Source of the DNA: DASQGA01 sp963762085
GTDB taxonomy: Bacteria; Actinomycetota; Thermoleophilia; Gaiellales; Gaiellaceae
Length of the DNA: 64,000 bases
Direction: 5' to 3'
Assembly (NCBI GenBank): GCA_963762085.1
Contig: CAVXJD010000007.1
Location: forward strand, 174,475-238,474
Part shown: one piece after another, positions 10,223 to 21,606 of the stretch
How the letters are laid out: every line of letters begins with the position of its first letter
How positions within the stretch are numbered: position 1 is the stretch's first letter
The notes under the pieces: model-generated
Database searches by the model: none
What the model was told of the DNA's origin: nothing
Seen by the model: only the letters and a program-made list of their open reading frames with translations
Program-made: the position numbers and the translations under genes

Positions 10223-11480
10223 CGTTGCTCCCCTCCATCGACATGCATACGAGTTCCACCGGGTGGTAGACCGGAAGCGGTTTCCCCGCCGCTTTCAGGT
10301 GGCTCGCGATCTGCAAGGTACAGCCCGGATTGCCTCCGGCGATGGCTTCCGCCCCCGTGGCCAGCAGGTTCGCAGCCTTTCGCCTGCCGAGCTCGGAGGC
10401 AGGCTCCGGCTGGAGCAGGTTGTAGACACCCGCGGAGCCGCAGCAGATCTCCCACTCGGCCGGCTCGATCAGCTCCAGCCCGGGGATCGTGCGGAGGAGC
10501 GCCCGCGGCTCCGCCCTGACGGCCTGGGCGTGCGCGAGGTGGCACGCGTCGTGATAGGCGACCCGCAGCGGGAGCGGGTGCCTGGGCGCCCTCGGCTCCC
10601 CCGCCAGGAGCTCAGAGATGTCGCGGACCTTGGCCGCGAAGACACGCGCACGCTCGGCCCAGTCGCGGTCGTCGTCGAAAAGGTGGCCGTACTCCTTCAT
10701 CGCCGAGCCGCACCCGGCCGCGTTCACAGCGACATGGTCGCAGCCCTCGAACTGCTCGATCGTCTGCTTCGCGAGCCGTTTCGCGCCCTCCTCGTAGCCG
10801 GTGTGGAGGTGCAGCGCGCCGCAGCAGCGGGGCCGCGCCGGAGCGATGACGTCGTACCCCTCCGCAGCGAGAACACGGGCCGTGGCGTCGTTCACCTGCG
10901 AGAAGAAGACTCTCTGGACGCAGCCCTGCAGGAGCCCGATGCGGCCCCGCGGCTCGCCGGCCGCGGGCAGCTCTGCGGGGAGCGCTCGCGGGCGGCCAGG
11001 CGGGATCCCCCGTGCGAGCCGGGCCATGCTGCCCAGGCGTGTGCCGGCGGGCAGCAGCCGCCCCGGCCCGAGGAGCCGCTCCAGTGCGACGAGCGGCGCG
11101 AGTACTCGGAGCCGCCGAGGATGCGGAAAGAGCCCGAAGACGAGCCGGCGGAAGAGCCACTCACCCGGCGAGCGCCGGTGGTGCCGCTCCACCTGGGCGC
11201 GCGTGCGCTCGATCAGCCGGTCGTAGCGGACGCCTGAGGGGCACGCCGTCACGCAGGCCAGGCAGCCGAGGCACCGGTCGAAGTGCTTCACCATCTCGTC
11301 CGAGAGGACATTGGCGCCTTCCAGCCCTTCCTGCATCAGGACGATGCGCCCGCGCGGCGAGTCCATCTCCTCGTTCCAGAGCGGCGTATAGGTGGGGCAA
11401 GTCGGCAGGCAAAAGCCGCAGTGGACGCAGGTCTCGATCACGTCGAGCTCCGGTGGTCGATGCGCATCGAAAGCCGGCAT
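10206..11480 (-). CDS. glcF: Glycolate oxidase iron-sulfur subunit
   Basis: A 424-residue electron-transfer subunit of glycolate dehydrogenase. Two ferredoxin motifs are intact near the N-terminus: CVHCGFCLPTCP at about 18-29 and CLGCLACVTACP at about 70-81, each giving a 4Fe-4S site. The C-terminal half has two CCG domains (CCGALHLHTGYE and CCGSAGVYNLLQPE). It passes electrons from the flavin subunits GlcD and GlcE towards quinone. It starts 7 bp after glcE and overlaps aceB. Confidence 0.95.
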
Positions 11481-11487
11481 CGGACGT

Positions 11488-12579
11488 CTAAATGCCTCCG
11501 GCGAAGACGCCCGGGTTCAGGATCCCGGCCGGGTCGAACCGCTCCTTGACGCGGCGCATGAGCCCGGCCGCGGGCGGTTCTGGCTCCCACGCCTCGAGCT
11601 CGACGCCGGGAGGGCGGTCGAGGACGACCCCGCCGAACTCGCGGCGCATTTCGGCCAGCGCAGAGACGTCCGGCAGCGTCACCCAGGCAACTCCGAGCCC
11701 GGCGCGCCCGACGATCCGAGCTCCCGCCCGCTCGGCCAGCTCGAGCAGCCGGCCGAGACGCGCGGGCAGGGCTGACACGCGAAGCACGATGCCGTCTTCC
11801 GAACGCTGGCCGGCCCGCTGCGCCGCCCAGAGAGCGTCGTCCGCCTCGACCATTTCGCCGCCCCAGCGCTCGACCATGCTCCCCGCCCGCTCGAGTGCAG
11901 CTGCTCCTGCCGCACGCGCAAGGACTGCTCCCCGGCCGCGCTCCCAGCGGACATCCAGAGCCTCGAGCTCGAGCGGTGCGTGGGCGAGCGCGGCGGCGGT
12001 TTTCGCAAGAGCGTCCGGAGAGTCACCACGGAAGAGCGCCGTCGCCCGGGTCGCAGGCAGCGGATGCAGGCGCACTGCCACACCGAGGATCAGTCCGAGC
12101 GTGCCGAACGAGCCTGCAAACAGCTTGCCGAGATCGTAGCCGGCCACGTTCTTGATCACCTTCCCGCCCGATTTCGCGACCGTGCCGTCAGAGAGGGCCA
12201 CCGTGATCCCGATCACGAGGTCGCGCGGCGCCCCGTAGCGGTGGCGGAGCGGCCCGGAGTCAGCGGTCGCGACGATTCCCCCGATCGTCGCAGCGTCCTC
12301 GGCCCCGAGCGGTGGGTCGAGTGCGAGCATCTGGCCCGCCTCGGCGAACGCGTCCTGAACGTGCCCGAGCCGTGCGCCCGCCTCGAGGACGGCCGTCAGG
12401 TCGCCCGAATTGTGCTCGCGGATCGCTGCAAGCGAGGCAGTCGAGACGTCCAGATCGGCGCGGGCTGTCCCGGCCCAACCGATCTTGGTGCCGCCGCCGA
12501 CCGGGCGGACCGCGCGAGCCACCTCGCTGCTCGCCTTCAGGAGCTCGGCGGCCTCCTCGTAGGACTCGGGCTCGAGCAT
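11488..12579 (-). CDS. glcE: Glycolate oxidase FAD-binding subunit GlcE
   Basis: A 363-residue FAD-binding type 4 (PCMH) protein, shorter than GlcD as in other three-subunit glycolate dehydrogenases. VRPVGGGTKIGWAG at about 28-41 is the FAD pyrophosphate loop, followed by GDLTAVLEAGARL and GGIVATADSGPLRHRYG, and KSGGKVIKNVAGYDLGKLFAGS (motif about 140-160). An open frame extends 23 codons upstream, but the ATG at 12579 overlaps the TGA of glcD (TGATG), which is the likely start. Confidence 0.9.
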   Translation of the reverse strand: MLEPESYEEAAELLKASSEVARAVRPVGGGTKIGWAGTARADLDVSTASLAAIREHNSGDLTAVLEAGARLGHVQDAFAEAGQMLALDPPLGAEDAATIGGIVATADSGPLRHRYGAPRDLVIGITVALSDGTVAKSGGKVIKNVAGYDLGKLFAGSFGTLGLILGVAVRLHPLPATRATALFRGDSPDALAKTAAALAHAPLELEALDVRWERGRGAVLARAAGAAALERAGSMVERWGGEMVEADDALWAAQRAGQRSEDGIVLRVSALPARLGRLLELAERAGARIVGRAGLGVAWVTLPDVSALAEMRREFGGVVLDRPPGVELEAWEPEPPAAGLMRRVKERFDPAGILNPGVFAGGI

Positions 12580-14030
12580 CACATCCGCTCTGCGACACCA
12601 TCGCGCTCGAGGGGATGCTGCCGGTACGGGCCAGGCACCTCTCCGCACAGCCTGGGAGTCGGCATCACCTTGCCCGGGTTGGCGAGACCGTCGGGATCAA
12701 ACGCACAGCGGAGCCGCTGGAAGGCATCGAGATCCGGCTCGGAGAACATCGACGGCATGTAGTGCTTCTTGTCGATCCCGACCCCGTGCTCGCCCGTGAT
12801 CGATCCGCCCGCGTCCACACAGGCCTTCACGATCCGTCCCGCCAGCTCCTCCGCCCGCTCTGCCTCGCCGGGCGTACGCCCGTCGTAGCAGACCAGCGGG
12901 TGCAGGTTCCCGTCTCCCGCGTGAAAGACGTTCGCGATCTGCATCCCGTATTCGGCCGAAAGCTGGTCGATCAGCCGGAGGACCTCGGGCAGCCGCGTTC
13001 GCGGCAGCACGCTGTCCTGGACGTAATAGGTCGTCGAGATGCGGCCCATGGCGCCGAACGCTGCACGGCGGGCCTTCCAGAAGAGCTCCCGCTCGATCTC
13101 GTCCCGCGCCACGCGCACCTCGATTGCGTCCGCGACCCGGCAAAGGGAGACGACCTCGTCGAGCCGCGAGGCGCACTCCGCCTCGGGCCCGTCCAGCTCC
13201 ACGATCAGCGCCGCGCCCGCGTCGAGCCTGTAGCCGGCGTGCGTGGCCGCCTCCGTTGCCTGGATCGCCAGCCGGTCCATCATCTCGATCGCGGCCGGGA
13301 CGATGCCGGCGGCAACGATCTCCGTCACAGCCTGCCCTGCCTCGTCCGTGTGACCGAAGAAGGCGACGAGCGTCCTGATCGTCTCGGGCACGGGCACGAC
13401 GCGAAGGGTCACCTGCGTCGCGACGCCGAGCGTCCCTTCCGACCCGACGAAAGCGCCGACGAGGTCGTAGCCGGGGGGATCGACCTCCTTGCCGCCCAGC
13501 TGGAGGAGCTCACCGTCCGGAAGGACCACCTCGAGGCCGGTGACGTAGTTCGTGGTGAAGCCGTACTTGAAGCAGTGCGCGCCACCCGAGTTCTCGGCCA
13601 CGTTCCCCCCGATCGAGCAGACCACCTGGCTCGAAGGGTCAGGCGGGTAGAAGTGGGTCGGGCCGACGGCGCGCGACACCTCGAGGTTGGTCACGCCCGG
13701 CTCGACCACGATGCGCTGGTTCTCGAGGTCGACCTCGACGATCCGCCGCAACCGCGACAGGACGATCAGGACGCCCTCTTCGTGCGGAACCGCGCCTCCG
13801 GACAGGCCGGTGCCTGCGCCACGGGCGACCCACGGAACTCCGGCCTCGAAGCACGCCCGAACGACGTCTCGAACCTCCCGGGCCGAGCCGGGGAGCACGA
13901 CAGCACGTGGCGACACGCGATACTGAAGGAGCCCGTCGGACTCGTAGGTCCGGAGCTGGTGGGGGTGCGTGACGACATGCTCGTCGCCTGCGATCTCACT
14001 CAGTCGCTGGATCAGCAGGTCGACGTCCAT
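12579..14030 (-). CDS. glcD: Glycolate oxidase FAD subunit GlcD
   Basis: A 483-residue FAD-linked oxidase that oxidises glycolate to glyoxylate. The FAD-binding loop WVARGAGTGLSGGAVPHEEG is at about residues 57-76. SIGGNVAENSGGAHCFKYG (about 140) and the C-terminal FAD-oxidase motif HAGDGNLHPLVCYD and TGEHGVGIDKK (about 375-440) are intact. It is the first gene of the minus-strand glc operon and is divergent from the NlpC/P60 gene. Confidence 0.95.
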   Translation of the reverse strand: MDVDLLIQRLSEIAGDEHVVTHPHQLRTYESDGLLQYRVSPRAVVLPGSAREVRDVVRACFEAGVPWVARGAGTGLSGGAVPHEEGVLIVLSRLRRIVEVDLENQRIVVEPGVTNLEVSRAVGPTHFYPPDPSSQVVCSIGGNVAENSGGAHCFKYGFTTNYVTGLEVVLPDGELLQLGGKEVDPPGYDLVGAFVGSEGTLGVATQVTLRVVPVPETIRTLVAFFGHTDEAGQAVTEIVAAGIVPAAIEMMDRLAIQATEAATHAGYRLDAGAALIVELDGPEAECASRLDEVVSLCRVADAIEVRVARDEIERELFWKARRAAFGAMGRISTTYYVQDSVLPRTRLPEVLRLIDQLSAEYGMQIANVFHAGDGNLHPLVCYDGRTPGEAERAEELAGRIVKACVDAGGSITGEHGVGIDKKHYMPSMFSEPDLDAFQRLRCAFDPDGLANPGKVMPTPRLCGEVPGPYRQHPLERDGVAERM

Positions 14031-14110
14031 CCGCGGCCATTGTGACCGGATCCGTAGGCTGAGGTGGGCCCCTGCTAAAGATCCGGGCGGGCAGGGCCGA
14101 TGGGAAAATC

Positions 14111-15121
14111 ATGAGGACACGTCGCGCCTTCGTACTCTTCGCGCTGCTCGCAACCCTCGCGGGCGCAGAAACCGCATCCGGTGCGTCCTGGGCACGCGCC
14201 GAGATCAGGGTCGCCGTGGAGAGCGGCCTCATGGGACCGAGCGTGGCCGACTTTCGGCCCAACATGGCTTTGACCCGGCGCGGCCTCGCGCAGATCGTCG
14301 CAGGAATCACGCAAAAAGATCAGGTGGTCGTCGACCCCGACAGGAAGGTGACGGTCGCCGAGCTCGACCGGGCGCTCGTCCGCGCCCTCGGCCTCGGCCC
14401 GGCCGCCCAGAAGGTTCGCGCCGAGCTGGTCGCATCCGACCTCCGGCCCCCGAACCGGGCGGGCACCGAGGTCGTCGCGCGGCTTCTCGGCCTTCGCTAC
14501 AACCATCCGCAGGAGGACGACGACCTCGAGCTCCTCCCGGGCGACAGGGTCACACGGGCGGAGGCCGCCTACTCGGTCGCCCAGCTCGTCGGCTTCGACG
14601 ACTGGAAGCTGCAGTGGGCCAACGATAAGGCGTCGTCGCTCGATCTGCCTGCTCTCACCGCGTGGAAAACTCGTGTCCTCCGCAGGGCAGTCCGCTTCGT
14701 CGGTTACCCGTACGTCTGGGGCGGCATGTCGGAGTTCGCCGAATCACCCTTCGGAGTCGATGCCAGAGGCGGATTCGACTGCTCCGGATTCGTCTGGCGC
14801 GTCTACAAGCTCGAACGGTGGACCGGGGCGCCAAGGCTCGGCTCGACGCTGCTCGGGCGCACGACCTATGCAATGAGCGGCGAGATGCCGAAAGCGCAGC
14901 GCCTCACGCGCCGGGCCCTCCGGCCGGCGGACATCGTCTTCTTCGGAGACGCGGGCCCGCGCTCGCGTCCGGCGCAGATCGGGCACATGGGGATGTACCT
15001 GGGCGGCGGCTGGATGGTGCACTCTTCGAGCCAGGGCGTGACCCTGGTTCCCATGGAAAATTGGTGGGCCGAGAGCTTTGCCTGGGGCCGTCGCCCGCTC
15101 GCCGAAGTCGGCCTTTCGTAA
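14111..15121 (+). CDS. Secreted NlpC/P60 cell-wall peptidase with SLH-like N-terminal region
   Basis: A 336-residue protein with a signal peptide (about 1-27). Residues 30-180 contain three loosely SLH-like segments (ITQKDQ, DRVTRAEAAYSVAQL) that may bind the wall. The C-terminal NlpC/P60 domain has Cys224 in GGFDCSGFVW and His292 in IGHMGMYLGGGWMVHSS, the catalytic pair of these gamma-D-glutamyl-diamino-acid endopeptidases. YPYVWGGMS before the Cys is the usual entry motif. Likely role: peptidoglycan turnover outside the membrane. Confidence 0.88.
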   Translation: MRTRRAFVLFALLATLAGAETASGASWARAEIRVAVESGLMGPSVADFRPNMALTRRGLAQIVAGITQKDQVVVDPDRKVTVAELDRALVRALGLGPAAQKVRAELVASDLRPPNRAGTEVVARLLGLRYNHPQEDDDLELLPGDRVTRAEAAYSVAQLVGFDDWKLQWANDKASSLDLPALTAWKTRVLRRAVRFVGYPYVWGGMSEFAESPFGVDARGGFDCSGFVWRVYKLERWTGAPRLGSTLLGRTTYAMSGEMPKAQRLTRRALRPADIVFFGDAGPRSRPAQIGHMGMYLGGGWMVHSSSQGVTLVPMENWWAESFAWGRRPLAEVGLS

Positions 15122-15135
15122 CTTACGCAAAAATA

Positions 15136-15141
15136 TATAAT
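15136..15141 (+). promoter_or_regulatory. Consensus TATAAT box upstream of the 30-residue peptide gene
   Basis: TATAAT in an AT-rich patch (15128-15141), unusual in this GC-rich DNA. No good -35 is visible. It would give a leader of about 80 nt containing two short hairpins (ACCC/GGGT near 15160, and GGAGGTG pairing with CCACTTCC near 15185-15206) before the small ORF. Confidence 0.5.
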
Positions 15142-15225
15142 CCCCCAATAGAGTGATGACCCGCTAAAGGGTGAGATTGATACTGGAGGTGCTGGCGTCC
15201 ACTTCCACTTACCAAGGGGATCAAA

Positions 15226-15318
15226 ATGTTGCATTGGAAGATCACCACGCTCGTCATGACAGCTCTGGTCGTCTGCTCCGCCTTCTTCGGCGAGCTTGAC
15301 GGCTTCATCTGGAGCTAG
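15226..15318 (+). CDS. Candidate 30-residue hydrophobic peptide
   Basis: An ATG ORF preceded by AAGGGGA at a 6 nt spacing. The product (MLHWKITTLVMTALVVCSAF, then FGELDGFIWS) is a single hydrophobic segment with a short charged N-terminus, suited to a membrane-inserted microprotein. It lies 104 bp after the NlpC/P60 gene, has its own TATAAT box, and stops 7 bp before the GTG of the GGDEF/HD-GYP gene. It may be a real small protein or a coupling leader for that gene. No homologue is claimed. Confidence 0.5.
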   Translation: MLHWKITTLVMTALVVCSAFFGELDGFIWS

Positions 15319-15325
15319 TCATCCA

Positions 15326-17182
<1,857 letters not shown>

Positions 17183-17220
17183 GTAAGCCCCGCCTCGCAG
17201 GCGAAGTATCGTGAGGGCGG

Positions 17221-18177
17221 ATGCGCCGACTCCGGAGCGCACTCGTTGTCGGGGCCGTCGCCCTCGTGGCCGTTGTCGCAGCGGTCGACGGCATGCGCGG
17301 AGGCGACCTGACTCTCGAGCCTCAAAGCACTCGGGCCGGGCCAGCCCGCGTTGCGCCGACGGTCGAATCGGTGTCCGGAACGCTCGTCTACCTCGACCGC
17401 CGTTGCCGCCTGCACAGGATCGCCCTGCCGAGCGGAGCCGATTCGAGCGCTCCCCGCCGGGTCGCATGCGGGCTGACTCTCGATCCGGCGGGACAGCTCG
17501 CAAGCGACGGCGAGACCTGGCAGCCCGGCGGGGCCCTCTCTGGGCGCTGCACCGCCGGCTATGTGACCGTGCATGCGTCGGGGGGAGAGCCGATCCTCCG
17601 CCGGCGTGGCTGCTCGCCCGCTTGGAAGCCGGACGGCAGCCTCACCTACGTCGTCGACGGCTCGCTGCGGCTTTCCTCCCGCCTCCGCGATCGGCGCCTT
17701 CTTCTCTCCGCCCGCGATGTGAGCCACGCGGTCGGGCTCGCAAGCGCCACCATCGGACCGACAAGCCTTCGCGAGGTGGCGTGGCTCGACGACCGGCGCT
17801 TCGCAACCCTGCTGGCGACTAACAGACCGCCGGGGCCCGAAGGGCTCGATCTCCTCGTCATCTTCGAGGGCCGGCGACCCGTCCGCGGGGCGACGTTCCT
17901 GGCGCCGCGTCTCTCGGGTCTCGTCGCGAGCCCTCGAGGGGGCCACCTCGTGGTTCGGACGGGACGTGGGCCGCGGGAGGCGCTCACGTTCCTCGACCGA
18001 AACGGGAACCCCTCGAACCTCTCGTTCGTGAGCGCCCATGCGATCGCGTGGTCGCCCGACGAGCGCTGGGCCGCCGTGGCCACGCAGCGGAGCATCCTCA
18101 TCTTCCGTACGGCGGGGCCGTATCTACGCGTCCGCCGGTTCGCGATCGTCGCGACCGACATCGCGTGGGTGCGTTGA
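17221..18177 (+). CDS. Secreted or membrane-anchored beta-propeller-like protein, function unknown
   Basis: A 318-residue protein with an N-terminal signal anchor (about 1-22). The rest shows repeated short strands of TolB/WD40-like type: CSPAWKPDGSLTYV near 125, VAWLDDRRFATLL near 190, IAWSPDERWAAVATQ near 275 and a final TDIAWV. Disulphide-capable Cys pairs occur in the first half. A TATCGT box lies 8 nt before the ATG, suggesting a leaderless message. No function can be assigned. Confidence 0.7.
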   Translation: MRRLRSALVVGAVALVAVVAAVDGMRGGDLTLEPQSTRAGPARVAPTVESVSGTLVYLDRRCRLHRIALPSGADSSAPRRVACGLTLDPAGQLASDGETWQPGGALSGRCTAGYVTVHASGGEPILRRRGCSPAWKPDGSLTYVVDGSLRLSSRLRDRRLLLSARDVSHAVGLASATIGPTSLREVAWLDDRRFATLLATNRPPGPEGLDLLVIFEGRRPVRGATFLAPRLSGLVASPRGGHLVVRTGRGPREALTFLDRNGNPSNLSFVSAHAIAWSPDERWAAVATQRSILIFRTAGPYLRVRRFAIVATDIAWVR

Positions 18178-18181
18178 ACGA

Positions 18182-19831
18182 CTACAGAGGGATGTTTCCG
18201 TGCTTGCGGGGCGGACGGCGCTCACGCTTGGTGAGCGCCGTCGCGAGCGCGTCGCACAGGATCGCGCGGCTGCGCTTCGGCTCGATCACGTCGTCGACGT
18301 ATCCGCGCTCGGCGGCCGTGTAGGGGTTGGCGAACTGCGCCTTGTAGTCCGCGATCAGCTCGGCCCGCCGTGCATCCGGGTCGTCCGCCTCCTCGAGCTC
18401 CTTCCGGAAGACGATGTTGACCGCCCCCTCCGGCCCCATGACCGCGACCTCGGCCGTCGGCCAGGCAAAGTTGAAATCGGCGCGGATGTGCTTTGAGCTC
18501 ATGACGTCGTAGGCGCCGCCGTACGCCTTGCGCGTGATCAGCGCGATCTTCGGGACGGTCGCCTCACAATAGGCGTAGAGAAGCTTGGCGCCGTGGCGGA
18601 TGATCCCGCCCCACTCCTGGGCTGTTCCCGGGAGGAAGCCGGGGACGTCCACGAAGGTGACCAGCGGCACGTTGAACGCGTCGCAGGTGCGGACGAACCG
18701 CGCCGCCTTGACCGACGAGTCGATGTCCAGGGTGCCCGCCAGCGCCTTGGGATTGTTGGCAACGATGCCGACCGGATGCCCGCCCAGCCGCGCGAACCCG
18801 CAGAGGATGTTCTCCGCCCAGAGCTCGTGCACCTCGAAAAACTCGCCGTCGTCGACAATGCCGACCACGATCTCGCGCATGTCGTACGGCTTGTTGGCGT
18901 TGTCGGGCACGATCGTGTCGAGTGCGGGGTTCTCACGGTCGATCGGGTCAGAGGGCTCGAAATAGGGCGGCGGGTCGACGTTGTTCTGGGGCAAGAAAGA
19001 AAGGAGATAGCGGGCGTCCTCCAGGCACGCCTCCTCGTCACGCGCCGTGAAGTGCGCCACTCCCGACTTGGAGGCGTGCGTGATGGCTCCGCCGAGTTCC
19101 TCGAACGTGACCTCCTCGCCGGTCACGGTCTTCACCACCTCGGGCCCGGTGATGAACATGTACGAGCTCTCCTCGACCATGAGGACGAAGTCGGTCATGG
19201 CCGGTGAGTAGACGGCACCACCGGCGGTCGGCCCCATGACAAGGCTGATCTGCGGGACGACGCCGGACGCCTGGACATTCCGCCAGAAGATCTCCGCGTA
19301 GCCGCCGAGCGAGACGACCCCTTCCTGGATCCGGGCACCGCCCGAGTCGTTGATCCCGATCACGGGGCAGCCGTACTTCAGGGCCAGGTCCATGATCTTG
19401 CAGATCTTCTCCGCGAACGCCTCGGAGAGTGTGCCGCCAAAGACGGTGAAGTCCTGCGAGAAGACGAAGACCTTGCGGCCGAAGATCGTGCCGTAGCCCG
19501 TCACGACCGCGTCCCCGTACGGCCTGCGATCCATCATCCCGAAATGAGGATTGCGGTGGCGAACGAAGCGGTCGAGCTCGACAAAGCTGCCGGGGTCCAG
19601 AAGCTTCTCGAGGCGCTCGCGGGCCAGAAGCTTCCCACGCTCGCGCTGGCGCGACACCGAGCGCTCGTCACCGGGGTGCAGGGCCTCTTCTCGCAGGCGC
19701 GCGAGCTCGTCGAGCTTTGCCTGGGTCGTGTCGGCCGCGGCGCCCGCGCCTGCCGGGATCGGTGCCTCTCCGTCGCCGGCCGGGCCGCCCGGCGCTGACT
19801 CGATCGTCGAGCCGTCCTCGGTCGTCGCCAT
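18182..19831 (-). CDS. Acyl-CoA carboxylase carboxyltransferase (beta) subunit, PccB/AccD type
   Basis: A 549-residue biotin-dependent carboxyltransferase that carries CO2 from carboxybiotin to propionyl-CoA or acetyl-CoA. The N-terminus carries a 35-residue Gly/Ala-rich extension. The crotonase-like core shows RERGKLLARERLEKLLDPGSF (entry motif near 60), GINDSGGARIQEGV (first oxyanion region, about 165), MGPTAGGAVYSP, and VDVPGFLPGTAQEWGGIIRHGAKLLYA (second site near 415), then KAYGGAYDVM. It lies downstream of methylmalonyl-CoA mutase, so propionyl-CoA is the likely substrate. The biotin-carrier subunit is not in the window. Confidence 0.93.
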   Translation of the reverse strand: MATTEDGSTIESAPGGPAGDGEAPIPAGAGAAADTTQAKLDELARLREEALHPGDERSVSRQRERGKLLARERLEKLLDPGSFVELDRFVRHRNPHFGMMDRRPYGDAVVTGYGTIFGRKVFVFSQDFTVFGGTLSEAFAEKICKIMDLALKYGCPVIGINDSGGARIQEGVVSLGGYAEIFWRNVQASGVVPQISLVMGPTAGGAVYSPAMTDFVLMVEESSYMFITGPEVVKTVTGEEVTFEELGGAITHASKSGVAHFTARDEEACLEDARYLLSFLPQNNVDPPPYFEPSDPIDRENPALDTIVPDNANKPYDMREIVVGIVDDGEFFEVHELWAENILCGFARLGGHPVGIVANNPKALAGTLDIDSSVKAARFVRTCDAFNVPLVTFVDVPGFLPGTAQEWGGIIRHGAKLLYAYCEATVPKIALITRKAYGGAYDVMSSKHIRADFNFAWPTAEVAVMGPEGAVNIVFRKELEEADDPDARRAELIADYKAQFANPYTAAERGYVDDVIEPKRSRAILCDALATALTKRERRPPRKHGNIPL

Positions 19832-19973
19832 GTGCGTGGAGCTTAACTTCGTTGCAGTTCCGGCACGAAAATGCGTACCACGCGCGCGATTCCGAGCGCT
19901 ACGCTCGAAGCGGGGGAAGCACTAATCAGGGGGTCCCCCGGGGGCACGGGTCCGACGGCCCCGGGGTACGGGT

Positions 19974-21563
19974 TCAGCGGCCCGGGGCGCGCTGGGCGTC
20001 GTACGTTCCGAACTCCTCACGCAGGACACCGCAGATCTCACCGACCGTGCACTTCTCGGCCAGTGCCTCTCGCATCGGGTAGAGGAGATTCCCCGTGCCG
20101 CGGGCGGTCTCACGAACGTTCGCGAGGGCAGCCTCGGCCGCCCCGGCGTCTCGGTCCGCCCGGACGCGAACCGTTCGCTCGATCTGCCGCTGCTCCGCCT
20201 CGGGATCGAGCGAGTGCAGCTCGATCTCGGCCTCCTCGCCCTCCTCGTAGCGGTTCACGCCCACGACCACACGCGCGCCGGAGGCGACTTTGCGCTCGTG
20301 GTCGAAGGCCGACTCCTCGATCTCGCCCTGCACGAAGCCGCGCTCGATCGCCGCCACCGCGCCGCCTATCTCGTCGATCCGGGAAATCAGCTCGCGGGCG
20401 CGCTCCTCGAGCTCGAGGGTGAGCGCCTCGACGAAATACGAGCCACCGAAGGGGTCTGCGGTGTCCGTGACCCCGACCTCGTTCGCGAGGATCTGCTGCG
20501 TGCGAAGGGCGATCCGCGCGGAGCGCTCGGTCGGGAGTGCGAGGGCCTCGTCATAGGCATTCGTGTGGATCGACTGCGCACCGCCGCTGGCCGCGGAGAG
20601 TGCCTGCACCGCGACCCGGACGACGTTGTTCTCGGGCTGCTGGGCAGTCAGCGTCGACCCGCCGGTCTGCGCATGGAACCGGAGCGCCTGCGCGCGCGGG
20701 TTGGTCGCCCCGAAGCGGTCGCGCATGATCTCGGCCCATAGACGCCTGGCGGCGCGGAACTTCGCCACCTCCTGGAAGAAATGGTTGTGCGCGTTGAAGA
20801 AGAAGGAAAGCCGCGCACCGAACTCGTCCGGTGAGAGGCCCGCCTCGACGGCGGCCCGGCAGTAGGCAATCCCGTTCGCAAGCGTGAAAGCAAGCTCTTG
20901 CACGGCAGTCGAGCCGGCCTCGCGAATGTGGTAGCCGGAGATAGAGATCGTGTTCCAGCGCGGAATCCGCTCGTGGCAATACGCAAAGAGATCGGTCGTG
21001 ATTCGCATCGACGGGCGCGGCGGGAAGATGTAGTTCCCGCGCGCGATGTACTCCTTCAGGATGTCGTTCTGGGCCGTCCCCCGAAGCGCCTCCGCCGGGA
21101 CACCCTGACGCTCGGCCACCAGCTCGTACAGAAGGAGCAAGAGCGCTGCCGGCGCGTTGATGGTCATGGAGGTCGAGACCTCGCCGAGCGGGATGTCCGC
21201 GAAGAGAAGCTCCATGTCCGCGATCGAGTCGATGGCCACTCCGGTCCGCCCCACCTCCCCGAGCGCATGCGGATCGTCCGAGTCGTAGCCCAGCTGGGTC
21301 GGGAGGTCGAAAGCGACCGACAGGCCCGTCTGCCCCCGCTCGAGCAGGTAGCGGAACCGCTCGTTCGTCTCTTCGGCGGACGCAAACCCTGCGTACTGGC
21401 GGATCGTCCACGGCCTGCCCCTGTACATGTCCGCGTAGGGCCCGCGTGTGAACGGGAACTCCCCGGGCGGCTCGAGCTCGAGCCCCGGAACGTCCGCGGG
21501 GGTGTAGACCGGCTTGACCTCGATGCCCGAGTCCGTTTCGCGCCGGTTCTCCTCGACGGCCAT
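19974..21563 (-). CDS. Methylmalonyl-CoA mutase, catalytic (alpha/N-terminal) subunit
   Basis: A 529-residue TIM-barrel subunit that interconverts methylmalonyl-CoA and succinyl-CoA. RGPYADMYRGRPWTIRQYAGF at about 40-60 contains the substrate Tyr/Arg contacts, followed by LSVAFDLPTQLGYDSD, GTAQNDILKEYIARGNYIFPP (motif about 165) and FHAQTGGSTLTAQQPENN near 310. There is no C-terminal cobalamin-binding domain, so a separate small B12 subunit is required and is not seen here. The carboxylase beta subunit follows on the same strand, giving a propionate-to-succinyl-CoA unit. TAGCCT lies 9 nt before the ATG. Confidence 0.94.
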   Translation of the reverse strand: MAVEENRRETDSGIEVKPVYTPADVPGLELEPPGEFPFTRGPYADMYRGRPWTIRQYAGFASAEETNERFRYLLERGQTGLSVAFDLPTQLGYDSDDPHALGEVGRTGVAIDSIADMELLFADIPLGEVSTSMTINAPAALLLLLYELVAERQGVPAEALRGTAQNDILKEYIARGNYIFPPRPSMRITTDLFAYCHERIPRWNTISISGYHIREAGSTAVQELAFTLANGIAYCRAAVEAGLSPDEFGARLSFFFNAHNHFFQEVAKFRAARRLWAEIMRDRFGATNPRAQALRFHAQTGGSTLTAQQPENNVVRVAVQALSAASGGAQSIHTNAYDEALALPTERSARIALRTQQILANEVGVTDTADPFGGSYFVEALTLELEERARELISRIDEIGGAVAAIERGFVQGEIEESAFDHERKVASGARVVVGVNRYEEGEEAEIELHSLDPEAEQRQIERTVRVRADRDAGAAEAALANVRETARGTGNLLYPMREALAEKCTVGEICGVLREEFGTYDAQRAPGR

Positions 21564-21594
21564 CAGCTCGAAAGGCTACCGCCCTCCCCGCGGG

Positions 21595-21600
21595 TAGGCT
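21595..21600 (+). promoter_or_regulatory. -10 box for leaderless moaD-moaE message
   Basis: TAGGCT stands 6 nt before the GTG, with no ribosome-binding site between. It faces the TAGCCT box of the divergent mutase gene (21573-21578, minus strand). Confidence 0.5.
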
Positions 21601-21606
21601 GCCTCC

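Noticed and set aside
15128..15225. Cyclic-di-GMP riboswitch before the GGDEF/HD-GYP gene
   Set aside because: The GEMM consensus and its tetraloop/receptor are not present; only short generic hairpins are seen.
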